Assembly (NCBI RefSeq): GCF_002443255.2
Contig: NW_019211456.1
Span: forward strand, 35,465,795 to 35,529,794
Direction of reading: 5' to 3'
Source: Varroa destructor
Lineage: Eukaryota; Arthropoda; Arachnida; Mesostigmata; Varroidae
DNA: 64,000 nt
In this document: positions 28,501 to 41,300 of the stretch, in pieces
Layout of the letters: every line of letters begins with the position of its first letter
Numbering within the stretch: the stretch's first letter is position 1
Made by a program: the position numbers and the translations under genes
The notes under the pieces: model-generated
Database searches by the model: none
Told to the model about the DNA's origin: nothing
The model's input: the letters and a program-made list of their open reading frames with translations, nothing else

Positions 28501-29443
28501 TAAGTAACTACTCGACGATGCTTTACACATGTTGGTAACAGAGTTTAGCAAACAAAGGGACATTCGTCAAAAACAAACGCAGTAAAAGATAATAGTATAA
28601 TAATAATTGCACTAACTGTAGAACGGGATATGAATGAATAGATTCATTGAATTTTTCCCGTTCCTATATAGATGTTTACGGCCGACGGGCTATTGAAAGT
28701 CAAGACGTCATTTCACGCACTTTCGCCGTGTTGCTGGTTGTCTGTTTCACAAAACGCCAAGCGAAAGAGCATTCTCAATGTGCAAGCAACGCTGAGTTGG
28801 ATATTAAAGAAGAAGAAAATAGCGAAAGAGGACGGAACTAAGCTGAAATTAAGTCTCGAAATCGAGACATTTGGCGTTGCGGGGCCTCTTCTGGATCTTT
28901 ATACAACTACAGCATAGACAACCGGAGACCTCTCGTTATGTCGCACTGCAGCAAATAGAGAGCGGCATTTCCAACTGTTTCTGTAGGCCGTTCCCGCTGG
29001 TGCGATCAACGGCGCTGAACAAAATAAAAACTATGCGGTCCTTGCGTGTAGTGCCTCAAAGGCCGCTGCTGCTTTCTGGTTTGGGATTGACTTGGTCTTT
29101 TTACGCTAGCAACGCTCGAGGCTAACATTCCACGCGCTGTTACCGCCGCTACTACCAATGCCATAGTTAATACTCGGGGAAAGGTGAAGACGGTGCAAAA
29201 TTCCATACGATATTACACCGACAAGCCTCGCTGCCCCACTTCGTACTCGCTCGGGAATCACATACAGCCAGAAAGTAAGTACGAGCAACGAAGGCACAGA
29301 AGACAAAAAAAAAAGAAAAGAACTCAGTATTCCGGCCCAGCACTCCCACAGCTTAGCAATAGCAGTGGTAACAGCATGTCAGCAACGCAAGCCATAGACG
29401 ACGCGTTCGCAGGAAAGTAGAAAACCTTTAACCACATTTTTTT

Positions 29444-29478
<35 letters not shown>

Positions 29479-32400
29479 TCGCGACATCTACCAGCAGTAA
29501 CAACGTGTTAGTTGAAGCGAGCCAGATGGCGTACGTCAGCGGGCCCCAGAAAATACATCGGCGATAGTCGTAGCAGTCGGCCCGCAGTGGAAGAAACACG
29601 TATAGAAACGTACAGATGTTTGTGACTTGTCCTGAGGTCTAGAATGCAAAAGAAAGCGGTGAGCTGGTTGCAGACGGAACGATGGCCAAAGTGAGCCGTT
29701 TCTTCGTCACGATCCGTGAGATCTGCCCGAAAAACGGAGCCACGTTACATTGGTTGTCTTCATTTACGCGAGTTGTCTTCATTCGGTATTACCGTACGAT
29801 TTTTTTGAGAAAATAAACAGACTACAAGCATCACGCTGTTCTCTGCTTGCAGTGTGATCCGGCCATCGGGAAATTTACATGGTTGAAAAGAACTAGGATA
29901 CCACCTACCAAAGTCCTCTCGATTCGCTGACCGTCATCTGTTCTTCTTAGTTTTCCTTTTACAACCATAACATTTATTCAATTTATTTTAAGTTAGAAAA
30001 TATATGAACTTTTCGATTGGTCCACATTGGTATGCACAATGGAGAGAGTATAGTCAGCCGTCTACAAATGCATCTGTGTGGATTAAACCCGTCGAGCTCG
30101 AGTATTTAGATATGAGAGGCACGTAGAAGCTTCAAAAGAGGACGTACGGGAAAATCCTTGACACCCAATTCGTTCTCTTTACAACATACTATTCTAGGTG
30201 GTCATACACGGTTTTGTACACAGTTATATGGTTGATCTACTATACGCGATGGGCCATTATTGTGGGCCGTAGACCCGAAGAGCTTGAAACATACACAGAA
30301 CTATAAACAGTGGTCTCATTATTAAAATAAGACCAAAGTCTGCACATTAATTTTCAACGGCAACGTGTTAACGTATGGTATGTTTACTACGATCGGCCCT
30401 TTACTGGTGAATCGAGTAAACATTCAGCGATGAAAAATCTTTCTCTAAGCACACATAGGCCATTATTTAATTAGGGAAGTTTCAGTATAGTGTGAACGAC
30501 TTAACGACCTTTTACTAGTTCTTTCTGCTCAAAATATGAAGACGGCCCATGCTGCAGAGTTTGTTTTAATGCATTAACTACATTCCCGATAGCCAGCCGG
30601 CATGTCTTCGTAGAAGTAGGCAATTGCTAAGTCGCGTTTATCGCCGGAGCGAGAAGACTTCTGGATCATTCAGATAAGTTGGTCAACGATCCACCTTTTA
30701 TCACATCCGTGTTGACTATCCAAATTAAGAAAGTACACGCTGTAAGGTAATGATGCTTGACGCATAATGACTTTACACATTGATATTTGATGGGACGATT
30801 CTAAAGAACGGCCTTTTAAGTATAATACTTAAAACAAAAAGATAGTCGAACTTTCACTCTTATCAAATTAAACAGATATTAGTGTCTGGGTCAAACTATA
30901 TCTCAAAATGTTTGAGACGTCAGTATGTGACAATGCTCCAAGAGTTCACTTCTCACATCCATCTTTCGTGTGATATCCTACATCATTCGAAATCTATTCT
31001 TAGTAAAAGAGTCATGCAAAATCTTTCATACACTTTGGTGGTGAGGAGCACAACTACTACAGGTAGCCGTAAAGACAAGCTCACAACAAGTTAACACGCT
31101 TTGGTCTCAACTTTTTGCAGTATAGCATCGGTCAGTGGCGATACCGCTTCAAGGGGTCAAATGTAACGTTTTGTCTAACTTGTCTGCACATCTTGAATAG
31201 TCAGCAAGTGAGCGCGACCACGATCCCGTGTCGGAAAATGAAAGAAACTAGAAGAATATTCGATAAATACAGTCTGCTTCGCGGTGGCGAATTGAACGCC
31301 ACAGGCCTACTTGAGGCGTTACGATGAGACTGGGAAGAGAAGGCACGCTGGCTGACAGGCACAATGCAGCAGGCAAAGAAAAGGTAGCCTTAGGCTTGTA
31401 TCAGGCAATCACTCGCTACTCACAAACATTTCAACCCCATTTGCATATTGTTCATATCAACTTTGTTCGTTTACCAATGCCATACTCTTTGTCCTAAAAT
31501 TGGTAAATACTGGGAAATCAGGCGGGTCAAGGTGTGTACTAGCCACAAGAAACAGTTGGGAAGGACTGGCGATGTCACATCTACGCACTATAATAATTTA
31601 TTTGGAGCTGTCTTCACAGATACACTCTTAGGGTAATGTCAATGAACTCGTACTAACCTCGACATTATTGGCTTCCTCTTATTATAACGATTCCCTGCTC
31701 TCCCACTATCTACAACCTAAGAGAACTAAAAGTGGTGCCTGTAGTAACGCCTGGGATAATACCTGAAACAACAAGGCAGCTATAAGTGCCTATTCATCGA
31801 TGAACACAAGGGATCTTCAATGTCAAATTTTAATAAATAAAACATGTGAAAGTCGGTATTTTTCGAATGCTCTCCTATATCACACGGTAGTCGTTCCCCG
31901 ACCAAAGCTTCTCGTAGTAACGTGATCGCGCGTATGTCGTACCGGTTGACTCGACGTTTGAGAAATTGGAGCTGATTTAGCAAACATGATGCACTGCGGG
32001 GTAGGGCCCATTTAAATCGGCTTTTTTACTTCACTGGACCGTCGCAAGTGTTCAGAATTAACCATGTATCCGTAACCCCTCGTTATCGGTACGATATCGT
32101 AGACCCTTGTCTCTGTTTTGCTTATAGACCCTACAAGTTACCGCTGTAATAGACACGGGATGTTTGAAATCATTTGTCCCTTGTTAAGCACACCTATCAC
32201 ACATAAGAAGAGTAACATATTGACTAAGGTTTCAGATGATGACTGGAGAACATATCTCTTCATTGGTTTGATGGGTAAGTTGCGGGTCACGGATGGGCTA
32301 ACAGCAGATCGACTAAAAAAACCTGTTGTGAGCTTTTCGAACTAACGTTATCGGTATGACAGTTTATGCCTTTCCGCAGATCCATAACTTGCCACAGTTA

Positions 32401-35333
32401 TGCCACAGATGTTGAGCTGTATTAACTTTCATTTGCTTGAGCATGATTTTGAGGACTGTAGCTGGAAAGATCAACGTTACCTATACACATTTTAGTTTAC
32501 CATCAGATATCCAAACATGTTAGGCTTATATCATACACCTTAACTTCCTAGTATACACACACGACGAAATAAATAATTGGACATACGTGTCTCAAGATTA
32601 AAATCATAGCAGATAGTTTGGTATTTAAAAAATATTATTAAATATTTCGATCGATAATGTTCTGCCATCTCTGTAGTAATACCAGAATTCTACCACTGAT
32701 AAACTTCGACGGCTTCTAACTGAAAAATTGTGATTTTTTTTACAATTCGTTTATTAATTACGGTCGATTTTTTAATGACCAAATTTAATGTTACTGTTTG
32801 TTAACAACAGGGGGTCAGAATCAATAGTTCTTCATTCAGAATTGCTCTCCAGTTCCACCACACACACCATACCGTTTTAGTTGACGCCCCCTCTACGCTT
32901 TGACGCATACTGTAGAAGTGATTTTTTTTCCGCAGTTCGTGGACCACGGCAAGAAACATTTTCCACATGGAATTTTCTAGAACGTAAAGGACAAAGCCAT
33001 CTTTGGGCCGTCTTTTCTGATAACGCATTTTGATCATAAACAGCGCAACTTCTTTTTATAGGCCTGGACAGAATTACCAAACTGTGAAATAGAGCAAATT
33101 TCTGCAAAAATCTCAATGTATTTTTAAGGCGCTCTATATTAAGCCTAACTATAGGCATCCCAGCAATTTCATCACATCTATCACTGCCAAACCTCAGACT
33201 CCTGATGACTCTAAAGCCTGCCTCGTGTGACCCTTAGTTACAAAATCGGTCAATTCTTTTTTAAATCTGGAATGATCAGAGGAAATAGAAAGCTGAGCAG
33301 GGCATAAGCAGAAATCGTTGCGCATGCAATTTTATAAATAGATTATGAGTGATTTGATCTAGCTCTCTGTATGCTTCAGAAAGAAGGTTGGATAAAACAT
33401 TTTTATTTAAACCTATACATTTAACTTTAGGAAAAAAAGGTTATATTTGAAAGGTGACGGTTAAACTTTAGTGATATCGCATTACGGTTTATGTTTACTG
33501 CATTTTAACCACTTAGGACACATAACTATTATGGTAGCCTGCCAAGTTGTGAAATCTGGCTTAGGCGTATTGCAAAATGGTGTATTGTGACTTCGATGAC
33601 CATTGTTCCGTTTCTTAAACGTAAGCCATAGGTTAATGGCTTACGTCTAGTTCTCGGCCGCTTAGCAACGCAACGCAATACAATCTTGCGACTTAACATG
33701 ACTTTGCACTGCTCCAATAGCATTACGTACCCGTAACCCCCGCCAACGGCGGTTGAGTCGCTCCCGCGGGAATAGGTGCGGCGCGTATTGATTGTCTTCT
33801 CTTGTTCGCTATCCGAAATGTCGTCTTCGGAGTTATTGGCCGTTGAGGAACCGAGGACGTAGCCTGATGAACGGGATCGCTGAAAGCTGGAGGATCCTGA
33901 TCCCGGACAGAAAACGCATGCGACGTAGCACACAACGTACTCGTTAGTGAACAGCCGAAAGAATAAAACAATCGCAATAGAAGTCCACTACAGATTTGTA
34001 CACTAATGTTGAAAGCTCTAGCTGCAGCATACAGCAGCCGCTACAATTGGTAGAAGATAAATTCCTATGCCACGCCGAGACAAAGCTGATAAAGCACTGG
34101 TTTTGTAAGTGAAGACCGAGGGCATTTCTATGCGTTATTTTAGCTATTTATGTTTCGACAAATACTTTCTTTTTGCCTTCAAAGACTGTTGTAATTTGCT
34201 TGTTAGTATAACAGATTTGTCGTTTTGCACTTTAACCAAGCTATTGGGACCGATACCGAAGTAAGTTAGTGTTTATTGACGCTCGATAAAGCATTCTCGA
34301 TGTTGATGATATTTACAGGCAAGCAAAAACCGGGATTGTGCGCTGTTCGGCATACGTATAGAATACATAAAGTTCACAATAGAGCTCACATGTGGGTCTT
34401 GTTTTTAACCATGTGCTATATTAGATTATACAATAGAAGATTTTAATGTAGCGTGTGGTTTCTAAAAGTTGATTGAAGTTAACCTTCATAGTACAGTACG
34501 GAAGCTGTTTCAGAAACTAATAATAAATATTAAAAGTATTTACGAGAGTTGCCGTCTACGGAAGCAACGTTGTTCGAGAGCTTCTCGGGAAAGTTAAACA
34601 AAATACAAAGCCTTCAACGTGGCAAATGACTTCAGCGAACTTGCATTTTGAATGCAGTATCTAAGACCAATGCGGTCACTAAAACTAGGCATCATGAGCT
34701 GCCAGGCTGATTGGATCGATTCACTATGACGCCATTTTTTTTTTTAATTTGCGTGATTCTAATGAAGGCTGTTTGAAGAGCCTTGCCCTATTCTCATATC
34801 CCCCTTGCATGACCTATTGATGATTGGGTCAAGTGCAAGATTTATCTACACACACATATAAATATGGTGCTACCTCAAATCTTCATACTAGCGAAGCATG
34901 TGTAAAGTGTTTTTTGCTTGTATTGTGTTGGGTTAAAAAAGGCGACGATTTCCCAAATGTTTGTATATCATATGTCTCTGACATTTGAGATAATAATCCT
35001 ACATGCTAGTATCGATAATACTGATATACGCTCTTCTCTAATTAAATCGAGAGCGCTTAAATTCTTATTTGATGATGTTTGGGATCTTTTCCCTTGCCAT
35101 CCGGTTCTTTTGAAACCAGTTGGATTTCTTTGTACGTAATTCGTTAAAGGTTTTCTATAAATGTAACCCCCCCACATTAAGAAGTCCCCCACTGACAATG
35201 AGATATTCGAGATAGTACCGGCTCTTTTATAAAAAAAATTGTATTTATAAAAATACAATATTAGGGTATGTAAGTATAATTTTTCGCTGCGCTTTAAAGC
35301 AACTATGGGAAACAAAATGATCGTGAATACAGA

Positions 35334-35374
<41 letters not shown>

Positions 35375-38300
35375 CGGACATAGTGGTTTACAGAAAGGAA
35401 TATGAAACAAAACCTTACTTTGTAGAATGCCAAAGCAAGAGCTTTCGGCACTCATTGCTTTTATCTATCTTCTCCAACTCAATGACAACACTATGGGGTT
35501 TGTAATAAAGTTTTGTATTTATATTATTGCTATAAAACGAAGAAGAGTACTCCTATCCCATACTGTATGTTTTTATACGTTTTTATCTAATTGTGAATAA
35601 CCGGTGAAGTGATGCTGGCCCGTTTTTTTAAATATTATTTTACATTTTAATCACAACGCACCCATACTGAACATATAAGCGAGATAATTTCATTTGTTTT
35701 AAGGGAAAGAATCTCTGAAAAATGTTCCATTGCTTATACCACCGAAATTAGAACGGTTTTTTTTTTTAGTTTTCGTGTTAAACTAATGTCTTCTAACCTT
35801 CATGTCAAAGGTAGCATCAAATAGTTAAACACGGGACTGTAATTACAGAAGTTTTTTCTGTCTATAGCTGCACAGCCTTAGCAAATGAATTTGCTCTAAA
35901 GATATTCATTCCAGTCATTGTTGCAAAACCCAACCCAATTGTACTTACATTCTAAGGGTGCCTCAATATATTACATCAATATTACTTGCTACCTGTCAAA
36001 AAACGCAACCGTTCAGCTCTCAAAGGAACTCACGGCAGGATAATGTCTGCCTAAGGATGGCCTGGCGTTGTGAAACGGTAACATCCTTCGAACACCAAAA
36101 ATGATTGACTTCTCATGAAACCTTTGCTTTTTTCCGAACAACCCCTTTGGATAATGCTTTACTAAACGTTACCTATCTACAACATTAGTTGTCTCGGTTT
36201 CGCTTTACCAAACTAACAACAATTGATTCGTTTAGTGAAATGTATATAGCGTAGTTCATTTGGGCGGGGGGCGGGTAACTGTCAAACCGTAAGTAAGTGG
36301 TTTTAACTTAGATGAATTAGTCTATGAAGTATGATAACATCTGCTTAAACGTGATGTAAAAAAGCCAATTGACATTAAGGCAATGTCTAAAAATATACAA
36401 TGGCGTACAATATATTTTTACTAGTCAGTGTCTGAGCCACTCAACTCAGTGTGAGGCTATGGATAATCTCAGATGGTATGACACATGTGCCTTGTGATGG
36501 TCGCACTGGCAGCATGACACAGAAAAATGTAACTCTATATAAAACTAGTTTTAGCTAAATTAGAACGAGAAGCATGCCCCGGACAATCTCAGTTGTTGTT
36601 TGATGAAAAAGACATTTCGAATGACTCGACAGAACGTATCCTCCACGCGGTTATTTATCACATAAATACACGTATCTGATTGTTTAAGATAAGCGGTTAT
36701 CTATTTAGTAGATTTGCTGTATTAGGGTAAAGAAGATTGGCTTTTACTAATTTAGACGGTGCGACATTAAACGTTGTCAACGAACGAGGTAAAGAATAAT
36801 TTAGCCTTACTGTGAGTGTTTACAATTAAAGGTACAAACAAAATCGTTAATATTATGTATTAAGATATGGTACACCGAAACAGTCATGCAGAAGATCTTA
36901 ATTCTCAAGGCCGATTCAATCATAGTACACCTGACGCTGAGGATGGCCGAGTCACTCAACGTAGTACTCAAGAAACAATTAGTCTGTTTTTGTAGCCGAC
37001 CTTGGATATTGGCACCTACCAACCGGAAACGATAGCCTCCCTCACGTCTAACGCATTTGATCAATGGATGATACTGACTGCCTCGTATCACACTGTTAGG
37101 TAAGAGGTAAAGCGGTAGAAGGCGTATATGCCAACGGTCAAACTTCCAGCATTGTCGATATATCGTGAGTAAATCGAAGTAACCGAAGTTTACGCAGGCC
37201 TAGTCTGCGTTCGCGTACGCTCCCAAAGAAGTTACTTGAGACCTATACATGTTTTTGATACTTCGAGCTTTTGTGCCTCGTACTGCAGCCTAGCATAAAA
37301 GCAACTAGCTAGCCATCAGTACGAACCGAAGTATGTCTATATTTAGTTATGGACTTCGATCTTGTGTGTTCTTAGGCCTATGCGCGATTATAGAAACGTG
37401 TTTTTGAAACGTACAGCCGAATACCTCTCCTAAACATTTCATGTAAAGTAACACCTTGCTTGCAATTGCTGTTAATAGGGTATTTTTCACATACTTCAAG
37501 TACAGCGTACATTTACTTTTGAAGTAATTTTAGGTACATTTGTTGAGTGACACGCACATAGAAAATCGGCAGGAGGCATACAGGTACAACTAACCGCACC
37601 TCTGTACTGGTTCCTACTGCTGTCATTGTAGGGAACCGTTGAATTCGTCAGCAGCATTAGCGTCCTACGCGCCCTACATCGTACTAGCGGCAGCAGCACT
37701 ACCACAACGGCAATCCAGTAGGCCAAAGGTTTCGTAATCCCTGGGGAATCTGAAAACAACGCCTCATCCATCGTTTCCACCCGCCGTTCACTCAAGAAGG
37801 ACGCGCGGCGTTCCGGTCCTTCTCTCGCTACGGCCTGCTTCATCTATTATTTTTGCAAGAAATGGCTTTTTTTTTTCAGTTCCGCTCTGCCGCTGCGCTG
37901 TCTCGAATGTCCCGCCTTGGTCTTTAGCGTTCTACAGTCTCTCGGCAGCAGAGCAACTGAGGTGGTGGTATTAGAAACGCGAGTGGAAAAGTGCTGGCAC
38001 ACGCTCAATCTTTCGTTTCGACCAAGCGTCGACCGTTTCGAGCCCCGTACGAATCATTTCGTCTGTCAAGATGACCTTCAACTTCCTAAACATCTTCTCT
38101 ACTTTCTTAGTAACGTGTGGCCCTCTATCCAGTCACTTTGTCATGCTCATACGCTACCCATCGAGCTACCTACAAGGTACCGCAAACAGACAGTGAGACG
38201 CGCAGAGGTCAAACTGCAGATGGGCAAACACGTAAACAGCAGGCATACATAGACGACCAGGAGCTAACGAGAGCCTTGTGACAGAGGCCATTACACCCGT

Positions 38301-41300
38301 AACAACGACAAATTCTACTTATTAGTACCACTGCTACCATACCAGTTGGTACTGTAGTTTACGATAGACGGCCAGCATGTCGGCAACTTGCAACTACTGT
38401 AAAGATCCAACTATTAATATTCTAAAGAATTAGGATTAGTGCAAGCTGAGGCATATCAGCGGCGGCCGCAGCATCAGTGGCAGACGCGACGTGCAAGCGT
38501 GCTATTTCCTCTCCTTTCATATATAACCCACCAAAACAAGGATGCTACAAACATTGCTAGGTTTCTGGCAGTTGTTCAACTCTCTTACTTAGCCATCTAT
38601 CTATTATGCTGTATATCGTTCTGGTCGTATTTGCAACTATCCATTATAGTAATACACTTCCCTTTGGTGAACCTGCGGTTCTATACGTCAAGCTGCCTGA
38701 CGTTATGCTGCCGCGGCTTTTGTTGCTGTTGGTACATCCGTGATGTTGGTACAATACCTGTGTAACGAGAGGCTGAGTCGGTCTGAGTACTGGAGAATGA
38801 AGAGCCCGTACCGCCGGTTCGGTACTTGCTTCGGAGGTAAGTGGCCCACGAGGAAGAACGGTCAACGGGGTCTTCCGATTCGTCTTGATCGAACGACGAT
38901 TTGAAGGCGTGCGTGCTCCTACGGACGAAGTTTGAGAACAATGCAAGAACGACAAGACGGAAGAAACGAGCGCAACCCAGTACCGAAATGGTATTAGCAT
39001 CACAAATATCTCCCGTTGCTATAATAACTCCCCATGTCTGATTGCCCTCTTCGTCGCAGAAATCTCCCTGTCACACTATATGTTCGAATGGAATTGTTTA
39101 AAGAGCAAAAGGCCGAGGTAAACATGTCTACCCGAGGTAGCGGTCAGGCCGTCGCGCTTAGACAGCCACATACCTGGTGCAGCTGTTTAGTTGTGCAAAA
39201 TTCGCGAACAAACATATGATCTGTAGATATCGATAACACATATACAATCACTTTTCTTCTCGATTTCAGCACTTGCATGAGCGAATAGTACTGCGTACCT
39301 CGAACGAAGGATATTTGATGTGGGACCGCTCTGGGACTCATCGGTGAGGTTGCGTATACTTCGTCGTCTGTACGAGGACGCTGAAGGCCGGTCGTCTTCG
39401 TCGCTATCGTTCCCACCAACGAGGCCGATGTCAGCGGAGCTTTTGGAGCGCCTGATCCCGCCGTACGAGCAGCCGCTGGCAGCGGACCGGCTTGAAGTGA
39501 GTGACGACCGCGCATACTGTACTTGGAAATAATCCCAGAAGAAGCAGCCGGGGGAACCGAACAGTGAGAAGAAGAACATCGCTTGGCTGAGGATCTGATT
39601 GATGATTTTAGACTTGAGCGTAACGGACGCGAAGTAACGGCGCTACCGCCCGCTCGCGCAGGCATTCTATTACTAGAAGTTGGAGTAGCACTACTTGCAG
39701 GTATTGGAGTTGAAGGTAAAGAGGCAGTTGTTGCATTATGCAAGTAATGCAATTCTTTGGAATGGGAACTTGTGGTTGTCGTGCTTGGAGCGTTTCGGCG
39801 CGTCTTGGCGCGTCGAGGCGCGTTCGAAAACCGAGACCGTACCGCATCGAGCACATGACGTGGTGTGATACGATGTTCAGCAGGCGACGACGGTACGGTG
39901 CGGTATGGTTGAGGCAGAAAGAGATCAAATCGGGAGAGTTCAGTTGGGGGTTTAAGTTTGACCGGATTTAGGGGGGAGATGCAGACAAGAAGAGGCCACC
40001 ACAACAGCAGACGAAATTCAGAAGAAAAACAAGAAAGAGAGAAACAGGGATAGACATTTTGATTAGACGACACACCCCCCTTCACCGTCACCTGAGACAG
40101 CGCAATGAAAAAAGTTTCACTGCACGTGCCAAGGTGTGCGTTGCATTACGGTTTCCACTACAACGGTCGTGTGGGTTGTTGCGAGCATGCGGGCTTCAGA
40201 CCAACGGTTGCGGATGTTGTGTTGAATCGTATCTCATGTCAGGTCATGATCATCACCGTCAATCAAGTGACAGATCGTGGTATTGACTCGAATCCAGTAC
40301 ATTCGATGAAACAGAGACGGATAAATATATGATATAGAATGAAGAGGAAAGAGTTGGAAAGGCTGCCAGCAAAGTTATCACAGTCATATTGTAGCTTGAG
40401 GGACACGCAGTTGATAGTGCAGGCACGCAAATTTCAACATGGATGACCGTCCGTTTATTACGTTGCACTGCAAAGCTCTAGGATAGCGTGCAGCGGGTCA
40501 GTAGACGTCGCAGTAGATGCAGGCTAAAATAGTTGCAGGCAGAATTTACAGTGTGAGGATACGACGCGTGCAAGATGCCAGGTTACGCCGCCACGATTTC
40601 GGCGTCTTCATGCTCCAGAGCCTCGTGGCATAGTCGTGTTCGTGCTCGTGGCCTTGACTTGCGACGTGCACGAAACCATATATGGTTTAGGTGTATGCGT
40701 GTGTGTGTCCGATTATCCCGAGCATAGCAGCCGCACGCTAGCAGATGACATTCAGGCGGCACTCACCGATCGAGAGCCATACGGTCGTGCTATGTCTTCA
40801 TCTTCGTCTTGAACATATGCTGAACTTTTCGACCTTGCCAGCGATCTTCGCCGACTGCTCAGATCGTCGGATATTTCCGTCGAAAACCGACGCCTCGAGT
40901 AGTCACCAGACGCTGAAACACCATCATTGCCCGATTGCCAGTCGCGTAAGGTACTAGTTGTTGCAGTGCCCAAACCCGTATCACGGCCGTACGAGGGCCG
41001 ATCGCGGGAGCTGTACAAGTATGCTAAGCAAGCATGAAGGGTGAAAGAAAAAAGTTGCCGAACAAAAAGAGAGGAAGAAGAAAAAGAAGAAAGCAGTTTA
41101 GCCGAAGCAGGCAGGCAAGCCGCTGGTTGGCAAGCAATGTAAATAAAGAATGCAGATGATGCATATGTCTGCTGTACGGAAGCGAGTGCAAACTGAGTAA
41201 AAACTAAAAGTATAATAATAATGCAATACCGTCATTAGCACGCCAGACACCAAGGGTGCAGCAAAAAATGTAAAGCCATCTTAACGACCACTTATATCAA

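Larger units (their letters stand above)
28232..33730 (-). other. 5.5 kb intron before the NHL domain
   Basis: Holds the mariner relic at 33.1-32.6 kb, the AG repeat at 29.45 kb and the hairpin at 33.62 kb. A phase-2 intron separating the disordered region from the propeller. Confidence 0.8.
33897..38757 (-). other. 4.9 kb intron in the disordered region
   Basis: Holds the TA repeat at 35.34 kb, poly-T runs and a MEF2-type site at 37.34 kb. A GC-richer patch at 37.5-38.3 kb has open frames without motifs. Confidence 0.8.
39517..40766 (-). other. intron with AG-free zone and CArG box
   Basis: 1250 nt. Its 3' part (39803-39517) may be exonic in a long splice form. Also holds three near-copies of ggcgcgtc at 39797-39822. 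Confidence 0.75.

Noticed and set aside
29324..29599. Minus frame with Ser-Leu repeats
   Set aside because: Translated AG microsatellite.
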